Source of the DNA: Anaerolinea sp.
Lineage (GTDB): Bacteria > Chloroflexota > Anaerolineae > Anaerolineales > Anaerolineaceae
Length of the DNA: 64,000 nt
Direction: 5' to 3'
Assembly (NCBI GenBank): GCA_029975965.1
Contig: JARKOV010000035.1
Span: forward strand, 1 to 64,000
Shown here: positions 38,721 to 47,790 of the stretch, one piece after another
Layout: every line of letters starts with the position of its first letter
Numbering within the stretch: position 1 is the stretch's first letter
Made by a program: the position numbers and the translations under genes
The notes under the pieces: model-generated
What the model was told of the DNA's origin: nothing
What the model saw: only the letters and a program-made list of their open reading frames with translations
The model's database searches: none

Positions 38721-38790
38721 ATTATGTAGTAAATGTTCTGTAAACTGTGGGGGTAAGCCCCACAGTTTACAGAACATGATTTGCACAACC
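38721..38790. mobile_element. MITE-like palindromic element, copy 2
   Basis: A 20-bp perfect stem (38733-38752 with 38758-38777: ATGTTCTGTAAACTGTGGGG) and a 5-nt loop sit inside termini ATTATG/GCACAAC, similar to ATTGTG/ACACAAT of copy 1. The flanks TGGTTTTCG (38712-38720) and TGGTTTCAG (38791-38799) look like an imperfect target duplication. It may also end the fpg transcript. Confidence 0.55.
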
Positions 38791-38798
38791 TGGTTTCA

Positions 38799-38835
38799 GG
38801 TTGTTTGAACCCCAACCTGGGAGGTTCAAACAACC
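38799..38835. terminator. Hairpin between convergent fpg and CFA synthase genes
   Basis: GGTTGTTTGAACC (38799-38811) pairs perfectly with GGTTCAAACAACC (38823-38835) around 11 nt. It resembles the palindrome at 34707-34747 (GGTTGGTTGAACC) and lies 28 bp from the CFA-synthase stop. Confidence 0.55.
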
Positions 38836-38863
38836 CAAATCATCCGCACCAGGCGGCTCCGTC

Positions 38864-40150
38864 TCATTTTCGGTACCAACCCTCGCGGGTCAGCGGTAAT
38901 CCGCTGGCCCCGCTTTCATCCTGCTTGACCAGCAGGCTCTGGTAGACGTTCAGGCGCCCGTGCGCGAAGCCGTGGGCCGAGCCGGAGATGAACACCCGCC
39001 ACACGCGGTAGGTGGGCTCGTCGACGAATTGCAGCGCCTCGGCGTGGCGGCGTTCCAGGTTGCCCAGCCAGCGGCGCAGGGTGAGGGCGTAGTGCTCGCG
39101 CAAGCTTTCCACGTCGCGCACTTCGAAGCCGGCTTGCTCGGCGGCGCGCAGCGAGAGCGAGATGGGCTCCAGCTCGCCGTCCGGGAAGACATAGGCGTTG
39201 CTGAAAGATTGTGGATCCCAGCCCTTCGCCACGGCGCGGCGGGCGATGCCGTGGTTGAGGAAAGTCCCGCGCGGCTTGAGCAGGCGGTAGGCTCGCTCAA
39301 AGTACACCGGCAACAGCGCCTCGCCGACATGCTCGAACATGCCCACGCTGACCAGGGCGTCGTAGACGCCGTCCCCCTCCACCTCGCGGTAATCCTGGAG
39401 CAGCACGCGCGCGCGGTCCACCAGCCCGGCTTCGGCGATGCGCCGGTTGGCCAGCTCGGCCTGCGGCTGGCTGAGGGTGATGCCGGTGGCGTCCACGCCG
39501 AAATGCTGGGCGGCGTACATCACCAGCCCGCCCCAACCGCAGCCGATATCCAGCAGGCGCTGACCGGGTTTAAGCCCCAGCTTGCGGCAAATGTGCTCCA
39601 ATTTTTGCTCCTGGGCGAGGTCCAGGGCGTCTTCGGGGGTGCGGAAATAGGCCGCGGAATAGACCATGCGCTGGCCGAGGAACAGCGCGTAAAAATCATT
39701 CGAGACGTTGTAATGGTAAGCGATCGCCTGGCGGTCGCGCTCGAGGGAGTGCAGCTTGCCGCTCAGTTTGGCCGGTCCGCGGCGCGATTCGCGCGGGTTT
39801 TGCCGGTCGGGCAGGCGCAGCAGGTCGCGCGCGGCGGACAGTTTTTTCTTCCAGTTGGCGGTCTTCTCGGACAGCGTTTCTCCCAGGCTGTAGATGCTCT
39901 CGATCTCGCCCAGGATGTCCACGTCGTCATACAGGTAGGCTTCGACCAAGCCCATCTCGGTGCCTGGGAGCAGCATGGCACGCAGCGCGCCGGGGTGGTT
40001 GAGCGCCAGGGTGACGCGGCGCGGCGTGTCGTCGGGCCACAGCGTGCCGTCCCACAGGCGCACGGAAAAATCGTCCGGGCCGGTGAACAGGCTGTTGAGC
40101 AGCTTCAGGGTCAATTCTCTGGCTTCGGTTTCCACTTTATCGTGAATCAT
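38864..40150 (-). CDS. cfa: Cyclopropane-fatty-acyl-phospholipid synthase family methyltransferase
   Basis: 428 residues. The SAM-binding motif LLDIGCGWGGLVMYAA is typical, with YHYNVSNDFYALFLGQRMVYSAAYF before it and VSVGMFEHVG after it, all hallmarks of the CFA synthase family. It methylenates the double bond of unsaturated acyl chains in membrane phospholipids, using S-adenosylmethionine. GAGGTG lies before ATG 40150. It is a single-gene unit at the membrane-cytosol interface and often induced in stationary phase or by stress; no regulatory element was identified. Confidence 0.9.
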   Translation of the reverse strand: MIHDKVETEARELTLKLLNSLFTGPDDFSVRLWDGTLWPDDTPRRVTLALNHPGALRAMLLPGTEMGLVEAYLYDDVDILGEIESIYSLGETLSEKTANWKKKLSAARDLLRLPDRQNPRESRRGPAKLSGKLHSLERDRQAIAYHYNVSNDFYALFLGQRMVYSAAYFRTPEDALDLAQEQKLEHICRKLGLKPGQRLLDIGCGWGGLVMYAAQHFGVDATGITLSQPQAELANRRIAEAGLVDRARVLLQDYREVEGDGVYDALVSVGMFEHVGEALLPVYFERAYRLLKPRGTFLNHGIARRAVAKGWDPQSFSNAYVFPDGELEPISLSLRAAEQAGFEVRDVESLREHYALTLRRWLGNLERRHAEALQFVDEPTYRVWRVFISGSAHGFAHGRLNVYQSLLVKQDESGASGLPLTREGWYRK

Positions 40151-40271
40151 GGGGCACCTCCTGAGCGTTCATTTGATAATCATAGCGCGATCGGAGGCTG
40201 GCAAATCTTAAAAATTGCACATTAACTACAAATAATATCGTGATGGGTGCGTGGTCAGCCCAGCCGGGGAG

Positions 40272-40394
40272 TTATTCGATGAAATCGATGTCCGTTTCCC
40301 ACCGGCGGAGGTTGGCGTCGATGGAGTCCCAGGTGGCGGGGTATTCCCCGTCGTCGCGCAGGATGCGGTCGTGGATGCTGGGCTGCCGTCGATT
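40272..40394 (-). pseudogene. Possible gene remnant downstream of the RNA methyltransferase
   Basis: Directly behind the TAA of the m5U methyltransferase and in the same frame, about 40 sense codons follow (SIHDRILRDDGEYPATWDSI, then DANLRRWETDIDFIE) before the next stop. The composition looks protein-like but there is no start codon. It may be the tail of a lost gene, a stop-codon readthrough extension, or chance. Confidence 0.25.
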
Positions 40395-41627
40395 TTACAA
40401 CCCGGCAAAGGTCAACAGGGACACGCTCTCGATATGGTAGGTCTGGGGGAACAAATCGAAGGGGGTGATGCGCTCCAGCCGGTAGCCGCCCGCCAGCAGG
40501 CGCTTGAGGTCGCGCGCCAGGGTCGCCGGGTCGCAGGAGATGTAGGCCAGCGTGTGCGGGCGCATGGTCAGCAGCGCGTCGAGGGCGGGCTTTTCCAACC
40601 CGGCGCGGGGCGGGTCGACCACGGCGACCTCCGCGCGCAGGTCCAGCGCTGGCAGCACCACGCCGGCCTCGCCCTGGTAGAGCTCCACGTGGTCGAACTC
40701 ATCCAGGTTGGCGGCGAAATCCTCGCAGGCCGAGGGAGCAGCTTCCACGCCGACCAGGCGCGCCGCGCGCGGCGCGAGGAAAGCGCTGAACAGCCCCACC
40801 CCGCAGTACAGCTCGAGGATGGTCTGGCCCGGCTCGGCCGGCAGCACGTCCAGCAGGTGCGTGACCATCGCCTCGGCCATGCGCGTGTTGACCTGGAAGA
40901 ACGAGCCAGCCGAGACGCGGAAAGCCCGCCCCAGCACCTCCAGCATGGAAAACTCGTCCCCAGCCAGCACCACCGGCCCCTCCGGACCGAGATGCACCAC
41001 CGAAACGGGCAGCTCCTCGACGCTCAGTTCGGGCGGCTCGGACGAGGCGCTCTCCAGCGCGACCAGCGCGTCGCCGGCGGCGTCCAGGCGCAGCGCGATG
41101 CGCTCCAGGCCGGGCAGCGGCTCAAATTCCAGTTGTGGCCAGAGCTGGTTGAGCGCCTCTTCGGGCAGGTGGCACTCGCGGATAGCGACCACCCCGCTCC
41201 CGCCGGCGGCTTGAAATCCCAGCTTGCCCGCCGCGTCCAGGTGAAACTGGACGGCGTTGCGATAATTCCATTCCAGCGGCGAGGGCACCATGGGCTGCAG
41301 CGGCGGGTCGGTCATCCCGGCGATGCGCGCCAGTTGGTCGCGCAGGATGGCGCTTTTTGCCTCCATCTGGCGGGTGTAGGGCAGGTGCTGGTAATGGCAG
41401 CCGCCGCAGGCGGCGTAGTGCGCGCAGCGCGGCGCGGTGCGCGCTGGGTCGGAGCGCAGCAGCTCGACCAGCTCGCCGCGGGCAAAATTGCGTTTTTCCT
41501 CCACCAGGCGGATGCGCGCGCGCTCGCCGGGCAAGACGAAAGGCACAAAAACAGCACGCCCGTCGGGAAGGCGACCCAGCGCTTCGCCGCCGTATACAAG
41601 GGTGGTGAAGTCGATCTCATATTGCAT
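40395..41627 (-). CDS. 23S rRNA / tRNA (uracil-5-)-methyltransferase, RumA/RlmD-like
   Basis: 410 residues from ATG 41627. An N-terminal TRAM domain (EIDFTTLVYGGEALGRLPDG) is followed by the Fe-S cysteine cluster CAHYAACGGCHYQH plus a later Cys (IRECHLP), the SAM site ILELYCGVGLFSAFLAP, and the catalytic region DPPRAGLEKPALDALL with the nucleophile in YISCDPATLARDL. It methylates C5 of a uridine in rRNA or tRNA using SAM. Which position is modified (RlmD U1939, RlmC U747 or tRNA U54) cannot be told. No clear ribosome site precedes the start. Confidence 0.88.
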   Translation of the reverse strand: MQYEIDFTTLVYGGEALGRLPDGRAVFVPFVLPGERARIRLVEEKRNFARGELVELLRSDPARTAPRCAHYAACGGCHYQHLPYTRQMEAKSAILRDQLARIAGMTDPPLQPMVPSPLEWNYRNAVQFHLDAAGKLGFQAAGGSGVVAIRECHLPEEALNQLWPQLEFEPLPGLERIALRLDAAGDALVALESASSEPPELSVEELPVSVVHLGPEGPVVLAGDEFSMLEVLGRAFRVSAGSFFQVNTRMAEAMVTHLLDVLPAEPGQTILELYCGVGLFSAFLAPRAARLVGVEAAPSACEDFAANLDEFDHVELYQGEAGVVLPALDLRAEVAVVDPPRAGLEKPALDALLTMRPHTLAYISCDPATLARDLKRLLAGGYRLERITPFDLFPQTYHIESVSLLTFAGL

Positions 41628-41728
41628 AGAGGGAATGATAACCGATGTTGGGGGAAGTCTAGAAGAGATGAAAGGTGAGTGTCGAATGATGAGCGATGAG
41701 TGATGAATGCTGCGTAATGAGTTGGGAG

Positions 41729-43030
41729 TTATGAGGGATGGGTTTCGGGGATTTTGGTTGGGTCTTCCCGGCGACCGGCCAGCCCGCCTACCCTGCCCAG
41801 CACGAAAGCCAGGGCGATCGCCTGCAGCGCGGCGCCGCTCCAGAAGGACAGGGTTGGGTAGATGTCGAAGGCGACGCCTGCCCACAGCGGGCCGACGCTG
41901 CGCCCCAGCGCCTGGAAGGCGTTGTTGGTGCCCATCGCCGCGCCTTGCTCGCCGGGCGGGGTGCGCTGCGAGATCAGCGAGGTGACGCTTGGGTTGAGCA
42001 GCGTGCTGCCCAGGTTGAAGACCAGCGCCGAAGCCACCATCCCCGCTTCGAAAGGCAGCAGCGCCAGACCGAGAAAGCCCAGCACGCCGATCGCCAGGCC
42101 GCCCTTGAGCAGGTTGGCCTCGCCGAAGCGGCGCGTCAGCGGTCCGATCAGGCCGCCTTGTAGGATCACGCCGAGCACCCCCATCGCGCCCATTAACAGG
42201 CCAATATCCGCCGGGCCCATGGCAAAGCGGGTCTGCCCGTACAACCCGAGCACGCCCTCCAGGTTGGCCAGGGCGAAGGTCAGCAAGAAGGCCATGCCGA
42301 AGAGGAACCCGGTTGGGCTTTGCAGCGCTTTGAACAACTGTTGCAGGCGCGACCCCTGGGGTTTGGGCTGCGTGGCGTGCGCGCGCCGTTTATCGGCGTC
42401 AAAGGACTCGGGCAGGAAGAAGTAAATCACCGGCAGGGCCAGCAGCGCCAGCAGCGAGGCGAACATGAACGGCAGCGACAGGTTAATCAGCGCGCCGGTG
42501 TCGGGGTCGCTGGTCACCTGCAGCAGCGCCTGCAGCCCGGCCGGGAGCGAGAGGTTCACCCCGGCCAGCACGCCGCCCAGCGCCGGGCCGAAGATCATCC
42601 CCAAGCCCATCGCCGCGCCCATCAACCCCACCCCGCGCGAGCGGTCTTTGGCTTCGGTGGTGTCGGCGATGTAGGCCATGGCCGAAGGCAGGGTGGCCGA
42701 AGAGAGGACGCCGGCCAGCGCGCGCGCCAGCACGAGCATGAGGTAGCTCTGCGCGAGGCTCATCAGCCCGAAGGCCAGCGCAAAGCCCAGCACGCCGATC
42801 ATCAGGGCCGGCTTGCGCCCGGTGCGGTCGGAAAAGCGCCCCCACAGCGGCGCGAAGATGAACTGCATCACCGAATAAATTGCCATCAGCAGCCCGAGCG
42901 CGCTGCCGCCCGCCCCGAAGTGGGTGATGTAGAAAGGCATCAACGGGATGATGATGCCGAAGCCGAGCATCACCGTCACCAGGCAGGCGAAGAGGATCCA
43001 GGTGGATGCGGATTTCGGGGATGGGTTCAT
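41729..43030 (-). CDS. MFS multidrug-type efflux transporter (DHA1, TetA-like)
   Basis: 433 residues from ATG 43030 with 12 predicted TM helices. Motif A (GRFSDRTGRKPAL) follows TM2, and a motif-C-like glycine-rich segment (GMIFGPALGGVLAG) lies in TM5, as in proton-driven drug antiporters of the DHA1 group. The central loop (ESFDADKRRAHATQPKPQGS) is hydrophilic. It probably exports a drug-like compound in exchange for protons. It stands 102 bp upstream of the RNA methyltransferase gene on the same strand and may be co-transcribed with it. Confidence 0.85.
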   Translation of the reverse strand: MNPSPKSASTWILFACLVTVMLGFGIIIPLMPFYITHFGAGGSALGLLMAIYSVMQFIFAPLWGRFSDRTGRKPALMIGVLGFALAFGLMSLAQSYLMLVLARALAGVLSSATLPSAMAYIADTTEAKDRSRGVGLMGAAMGLGMIFGPALGGVLAGVNLSLPAGLQALLQVTSDPDTGALINLSLPFMFASLLALLALPVIYFFLPESFDADKRRAHATQPKPQGSRLQQLFKALQSPTGFLFGMAFLLTFALANLEGVLGLYGQTRFAMGPADIGLLMGAMGVLGVILQGGLIGPLTRRFGEANLLKGGLAIGVLGFLGLALLPFEAGMVASALVFNLGSTLLNPSVTSLISQRTPPGEQGAAMGTNNAFQALGRSVGPLWAGVAFDIYPTLSFWSGAALQAIALAFVLGRVGGLAGRREDPTKIPETHPS

Positions 43031-43230
43031 GCGGATTCCAGCGCTTCTCGGCAGAGGTGTAAGGGCACAGGCACTTACTATATGCCAAGGGAAGGTCCTT
43101 GTCAAGAAAACCGCCGATCAATTGACCGCCGCCAGGCGCCGCCGCCGGTCGAAAGCGCCCTCTGGCTGCCGCCGGCAGCCCGCCGGTCACGATCTTAGAC
43201 AATCACCCCAATATCACCCCCGATCTAGGA

Positions 43231-43259
43231 TTGTTAAAAATACTTAAGTTGTATATAAT
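43231..43259 (+). promoter_or_regulatory. Promoter of the alternative complex III operon
   Basis: TTGTTA (43231-43236), a 17-bp spacer and TATAAT (43254-43259) form a good sigma-70 promoter. The leader to ATG 43325 is about 58 nt and ends with GAGGAGAG as ribosome site. Confidence 0.65.
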
Positions 43260-43324
43260 TTCTAATAAGGGGGATTTCCCCCCAATTTATCGGGAAATCC
43301 ATGCTTCGGGAGAGGAGAGTGCCC

Positions 43325-44302
43325 ATGAAATACAGGGGTCTGATCGTCAGCGGTCTATCCCTATTGCTGGCGGCGCTGGTGTTGTTGGGCGGCGCGGCCC
43401 GCCCGGCGGAAGCCAGCCTGTCGCAGCAGGCCAGCATCACGCGCGGCGCAATGCTCTACGACAATTGGTTCGCCACGCTGGGCGTGGATGCCCCAGCGGG
43501 CAACATGCCCATCTGGGGCAGGCAAGCCACCAACACGCGCAGCGGCGAGGACACCTGGCGCTGCGTCTCTTGCCACGGCTGGGACTACCAGGGTAAAGAC
43601 GGCGCGTACCGCCAGGGCAGCGACCGCTACACCGGCTTCCCCGGCGTGTACGCCGCGGCGCAGTCGAAGAGCGTGGACCAACTGGTGGCCGCGCTGAGCG
43701 GTGCGGGCGACCCCGAGCACGACTTCTCGCCTTACCTCGACGAGGCCAGCCTGAACGACCTGGCCGGTTTCTTGAAAGATTCCCTGGTGGACGACGCTGA
43801 ATTTATCGATCCGCAAACCCTGGCGGTCAAAGGCGGCGACGCGGCACACGGCGAGACGCTCTACAACGCGCAGTGCGCCAGTTGCCACGGCGCGGACGGC
43901 GCAACCTTGCCCTTCCGTTTCGAGGGGCGCGACGCCACGCTGGGCACGCTGGCAGTCGTCGATCCGTGGCGTTTCCTGCACAAGACGCGCTTCGGCACGC
44001 CCGGCACACAGATGGTGATCGGCTACGACCTGGGCTGGACCGCCCAGGATGGGCGCGACGTGCTGCTCTATGCCCAGGGACTGCCCAGCGGGTTGGATGG
44101 CCAGCCCCAGTCGGGCGCGCTGGAGGGCCGCGAAGGTGAGAGCGCGGCGCAGCCCGGCGGGCCGGCTACCGGCATCCTGACCGGCATCCTCACCGCTCTG
44201 GGGGCCGTTGCCACCGGCGTAGGCTTTGCGGTGGTGCTGGGGGTCTTCCTGGTCGGCGTGATTTTTGTTATCGTCTGGCTGATTCGAGGGAAGCAGCGCT
44301 GA
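43325..44302 (+). CDS. Dihaem cytochrome c with C-terminal membrane anchor
   Basis: 325 residues from ATG 43325. A signal peptide (GLSLLLAALVLLGGAARPAEA) is followed by two CxxCH haem sites, WRCVSCHGWDY and AQCASCHGADG, and a C-terminal TM helix (AVATGVGFAVVLGVFLVGVI) with a basic tail. The protein sits outside the membrane, anchored at its end. As first gene of the alternative complex III operon it is a likely donor, acceptor or extra subunit of that complex. It is not part of the classical ActA-F set. Confidence 0.85.
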   Translation: MKYRGLIVSGLSLLLAALVLLGGAARPAEASLSQQASITRGAMLYDNWFATLGVDAPAGNMPIWGRQATNTRSGEDTWRCVSCHGWDYQGKDGAYRQGSDRYTGFPGVYAAAQSKSVDQLVAALSGAGDPEHDFSPYLDEASLNDLAGFLKDSLVDDAEFIDPQTLAVKGGDAAHGETLYNAQCASCHGADGATLPFRFEGRDATLGTLAVVDPWRFLHKTRFGTPGTQMVIGYDLGWTAQDGRDVLLYAQGLPSGLDGQPQSGALEGREGESAAQPGGPATGILTGILTALGAVATGVGFAVVLGVFLVGVIFVIVWLIRGKQR

Positions 44303-44362
44303 ATCCCTCTGGCGGACAACCGAACCATATCTGGACGCACTGATTAAGAAAGGAACCTGTCA

Positions 44363-44905
44363 ATGAAAAAACCGTTACCGTGGTGGCTGCGTCCCTGGGT
44401 GCGTGTCACGGCCGGCCTGGTGTTGCTGATCGTGCTGGGCGGCGCCGTCGGCGGTATCTACCTCACCCAGATTCCACCTGAGCAACCCATCCAGTTCCCG
44501 CACAATTTCCACGTCGGCGCGGGCATTCCCTGCCTGTACTGCCATCCCGGCGCGCAGTGGGGTCCGGTGGCCGGCCTGCCGACCACCCAGAAGTGTTGGG
44601 GCTGTCACGAGCAGGTTGCCAAGACCCAGACCTCCCCTGAGCTGCAGAAGCTGGTCGCGTTCGTCCAGAGCGGGGAGGAAATACCCTGGGTGCCGGTCTT
44701 CATCCAGCCGGAGTTTGTCCACTTCAACCACCGCCCACACGTGGCGGCAGGCGTGGAATGCGCGACCTGTCACGGAGACTTGAGCCAGATGACCGTCGCG
44801 GAACCCATTGCGCGCCAGAACATGGGCTGGTGCCTTTCCTGCCATGCCAAGCAGTCGCCCGAAAAATGGACGCGCCTCTCGGACTGCTCGATCTGCCATT
44901 ATTAA
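44363..44905 (+). CDS. actA: Alternative complex III pentahaem cytochrome subunit ActA
   Basis: 180 residues. An N-terminal TM helix (VRVTAGLVLLIVLGGAVGG) precedes five CxxCH motifs: CLYCH, CWGCH, CATCH, CLSCH and CSICH, as in ActA. QIPPEQPIQFPHNFHV and HFNHRPHV supply further His that may act as distal haem ligands. It passes electrons from the menaquinol oxidation site towards the mono- or dihaem cytochrome. It is 22 bp ahead of the next subunit. Confidence 0.9.
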   Translation: MKKPLPWWLRPWVRVTAGLVLLIVLGGAVGGIYLTQIPPEQPIQFPHNFHVGAGIPCLYCHPGAQWGPVAGLPTTQKCWGCHEQVAKTQTSPELQKLVAFVQSGEEIPWVPVFIQPEFVHFNHRPHVAAGVECATCHGDLSQMTVAEPIARQNMGWCLSCHAKQSPEKWTRLSDCSICHY

Positions 44906-44927
44906 TGCGAGAACCAAGGAAACCAGC

Positions 44928-47042
44928 ATGAGCGAACCAATCTCACGGCGAAACTTTCTCAAATTGAGCGGCCTGGGGGCTGCTGCTGCGGCGGTGCTCA
45001 CCGGCTGCGGGCCGGCATCCCGCTACGTGACGCGCCGCCCCTATAACGACATGCCGGAATACGCCGCTGTGGGCGAAAGCACCTATTTCGCCACCACCTG
45101 CACCGAGTGCCCGGCGGGATGCGGGCTGGTCATGCGCACCTTCGAGGGTCGGGCGATCAAAGCCGAGGGCAACCCCAACCACCCGGTCAACCAGGGCAAG
45201 CTCTGCTCGCGCGGGCTGACCGGCGTGCAGGGGCTGTACAACCCCGACCGCATCAAGGGACCCGGCCGGCGCGCCCGGCGCGGCGAGGCCGCCCTGGAGT
45301 CGATCGACTGGCAGGCCGGGCTGGACGCGGTGCGCGCCGCCCTGGACGGCGGCGCGAACGTGGCCTTCTACCTCGGCCTGGCCCCCGATCACCTCTCCGA
45401 CCTGGTTACGCAATTGGCCCAGGCCATCGGCGCGCCGGCCCCGGTGCGCTACGGCGCGCTGGGCATGTTCGAGGCGCGCGCCACGCTGGTGCAGGCCGCC
45501 CAGCAGGTTTACGGCGAAGCGCGCTTCCCCTTCTTCGACCTGGCGGGCGCCGACCTGGTGCTCTCCTTCGGCGCGAATTTCCTCGAGACCTGGCTCTCGC
45601 CGGTGGCTTACACGCGCGGTTACAGCCGCTTCCGGCGCACCAGAGGTAAAGAGCGCGGCTACCTCGTCTCGTTCGAGGCGCGCCGCTCGCAGACTTCCGG
45701 CGTGGCGGACGAGTGGGTGCCGCTCGCGCCTGGCAGCGAAGGGCTGGTGGCGCTGGCGCTGGGCAAGCTGCTGGCTGCCAGAGGCTGGAGCCTGCCCTTG
45801 GATGTGTCGGGGGTCAACCTGGACGCGGCCGTGCAGGCGGCGGGCATCTCTTTCGAGCAGCTCGAGCACCTGGCCGGGCTGGTTGCGGCGGCGAATCGCC
45901 CGTTGTTTGTCCCCGGCGGCAATGCCCTGGGGCACGCCGGTGGCCTGGCTGCGGCGCGCAGCATCCTCGCGCTCAACCTGGGCGCGGGCAACACCGGCCA
46001 GCCGGGTGGGGTGTTCCTCTCCCCGGCCGAGAGCGGCGCGAGCCCCTTGAGCGAGGTGCAGGCGCTGATCGAGCGCATGCGCGCCGGGCAGGTGCAGACG
46101 CTCTTCGTTCACGGCGCGAACCCGGTCTTCGAGTTGCCGCCCGCCCTGGGTTTCGCCGAGGCGCTGGGGAATGTGCAACAAGTGATTTCCTTCGCCTCGT
46201 ACCCTGACGAGACCGCGCTGATGAGCGACCTGGTGCTGCCGGATCACACCCCGCTCGAGTCGTGGGGTTACCAGCGCACCCTGGCCGGCGCCGACCGCAA
46301 GATTTATTCCAGCCTGCAGCCGGTGGTGGTGCCGCTCTACGATACCCGCGCCACGGCCGATGTGCTGCTCTCGGCGGGTAAGCTGCCCTTCAGCGATGAG
46401 GTCACCTTCTTGCAGAACATGCTCGCTCCGCTGCTGAGCGAAAGCGGCGGGACGGTCGCGGGCGCTGAGATCGCCACCTTCTGGGCTGGCTATCTGCAGC
46501 ACGGCGGCTGGTGGACGCAAGAAAGCGGCCTCTCCGGCGCCGAAGCTCCCGCCGGGCTGGACGTGGCCGCGTTCCAACCGGCAGCCGCGGGCGAGGGTCG
46601 CTTTCACCTGGTGACCTACCCGACCCAACTGGGCGACGGCAGCGGCGCCAACCGCCCCTGGCTGCAAGAGACGCCCTCTTCCTCGACCACGGTGATGTGG
46701 AATTCGTGGGTCGAGATCAACCCCGCCACGGCCGAAGAGCTGGGCTTGCACGACGACGATATCGTCAAGATCAGCTCGCCGGCGGGAGAGATCGAGGCGG
46801 TGGTCTACAAGTTCCCCGCCATCCGTCCCGACACGGTCGCCATCCCCTTTGGGCAGGGGCACACCGCTTACGGGCGCTGGGCCGAGGGTCGCGGGGCCAA
46901 CCCGGCCGCGCTGCTCGGAGCGACGCTCAACGAGGCCGGCGACCTGGCCTATGGCGATGCCCTGGTGACGATCACGCCCACCGGGCGACGGCGCCCGCTC
47001 TCGCGTCTTGAGAGCCGTTCGGGCGTCTACGGCGAGCATTAA
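44928..47042 (+). CDS. actB1: Alternative complex III molybdopterin-oxidoreductase-like subunit (ActB1)
   Basis: 704 residues from ATG 44928 behind AAGGA. A twin-arginine signal (ISRRNFLKLSGLGAAAAAVL) precedes a bis-MGD oxidoreductase-like body with CTECPAGCGLVMRTF and GKLCSRG, the four-Cys pattern of an N-terminal cluster. ActB1 domains described so far have lost the molybdenum cofactor and serve a structural role; whether that holds here cannot be seen. In many organisms this domain is fused to the Fe-S domain, but here a stop and 25 bp separate it from the next gene. A Cys within the signal (LTGC) could allow lipid modification. Confidence 0.88.
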   Translation: MSEPISRRNFLKLSGLGAAAAAVLTGCGPASRYVTRRPYNDMPEYAAVGESTYFATTCTECPAGCGLVMRTFEGRAIKAEGNPNHPVNQGKLCSRGLTGVQGLYNPDRIKGPGRRARRGEAALESIDWQAGLDAVRAALDGGANVAFYLGLAPDHLSDLVTQLAQAIGAPAPVRYGALGMFEARATLVQAAQQVYGEARFPFFDLAGADLVLSFGANFLETWLSPVAYTRGYSRFRRTRGKERGYLVSFEARRSQTSGVADEWVPLAPGSEGLVALALGKLLAARGWSLPLDVSGVNLDAAVQAAGISFEQLEHLAGLVAAANRPLFVPGGNALGHAGGLAAARSILALNLGAGNTGQPGGVFLSPAESGASPLSEVQALIERMRAGQVQTLFVHGANPVFELPPALGFAEALGNVQQVISFASYPDETALMSDLVLPDHTPLESWGYQRTLAGADRKIYSSLQPVVVPLYDTRATADVLLSAGKLPFSDEVTFLQNMLAPLLSESGGTVAGAEIATFWAGYLQHGGWWTQESGLSGAEAPAGLDVAAFQPAAAGEGRFHLVTYPTQLGDGSGANRPWLQETPSSSTTVMWNSWVEINPATAEELGLHDDDIVKISSPAGEIEAVVYKFPAIRPDTVAIPFGQGHTAYGRWAEGRGANPAALLGATLNEAGDLAYGDALVTITPTGRRRPLSRLESRSGVYGEH

Positions 47043-47067
47043 CGGTTAGCAACGAGGAGACAAGACA

Positions 47068-47790
47068 ATGGCTGAACAAGAAGTCAAAGAACGCTGGGGG
47101 CTGGTGGTGGACCTGGACCTGTGCACGGGCTGCAACGCCTGCGTGACTGCCTGCGCCATGGAAAACAATATCCCCTGGGTGGGTGAAGAGGAGGTCGGTT
47201 ACGGGCGCAATATGTTCTGGATCCGCGTGCAGCGCGAGTGGAAGGGCGAGTACCCCGAGGTTTCGCCGGCTTACCGCCCGGTGATGTGCCAGCAGTGCGG
47301 GCGCGCGCCCTGCGAGCCGGTCTGCCCGGTCTTCGCCACGGTGCACAGCGAGGAAGAGCAGATCAACCTGCAGGTGTACAACCGCTGCATCGGCACGCGC
47401 TACTGCGCCAACAACTGCCCTTATTTTGCGCGCAGCTTCAACTGGTACGACTACAGTTACCAGATCCCCGCGCCGATGAACTACTATCTCAATCCGAACG
47501 TCACCGTCCGGCGGCGCGGCGTGATGGAAAAATGCACCTTCTGTGTGCAGCGCATCCACGCCGGGCACGACCAGGCCAAAGCCGAAGGCCGCGCGCTGCG
47601 CGACGGCGAGGTGACCCCCGCCTGCGTGCAGGCCTGCCCGGCTGAGGCGCTCATCTTCGGCGACCTGAGCGACCCCGACAGTCGCGTGAACCAGGCCGCG
47701 CGCAGCCAGCGCGGTTACGCCCTGCTCGAAGAGCTGGGCACTCAACCCAAAGTGACCTACCTGAAGGGAGAAGGCACCTATGGCGGCTGA
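47068..47790 (+). CDS. actB2: Alternative complex III iron-sulfur subunit (ActB2)
   Basis: 240 residues with 15 cluster cysteines: CTGCNACVTAC, CQQCGRAPCEPVC, CIGTRYCANNC, CTFC and CVQAC. That number suits three [4Fe-4S] plus one [3Fe-4S], as described for the ActB2 part of alternative complex III. GAGGAG precedes ATG 47068. It links the quinol site in ActC to the haems. It overlaps the ActC gene by 11 bp, so translation of the two is coupled. Confidence 0.9.
   Translation: MAEQEVKERWGLVVDLDLCTGCNACVTACAMENNIPWVGEEEVGYGRNMFWIRVQREWKGEYPEVSPAYRPVMCQQCGRAPCEPVCPVFATVHSEEEQINLQVYNRCIGTRYCANNCPYFARSFNWYDYSYQIPAPMNYYLNPNVTVRRRGVMEKCTFCVQRIHAGHDQAKAEGRALRDGEVTPACVQACPAEALIFGDLSDPDSRVNQAARSQRGYALLEELGTQPKVTYLKGEGTYGG

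Noticed and set aside
40226..40408. 60-codon minus-strand frame
   Set aside because: Thr/Ser/Pro-rich shadow frame overlapping the RNA methyltransferase end; the better sense-like stretch is in another frame.
43031..43230. Possible additional gene between the MFS and complex III operons
   Set aside because: Frames here are extensions of the MFS gene without ribosome sites; the segment contains promoter-like sequence instead.
44943..47039. 698-codon minus-strand frame opposite ActB1
   Set aside because: It lies within an operon with confident subunits on the other strand and reads as codon-bias shadow.
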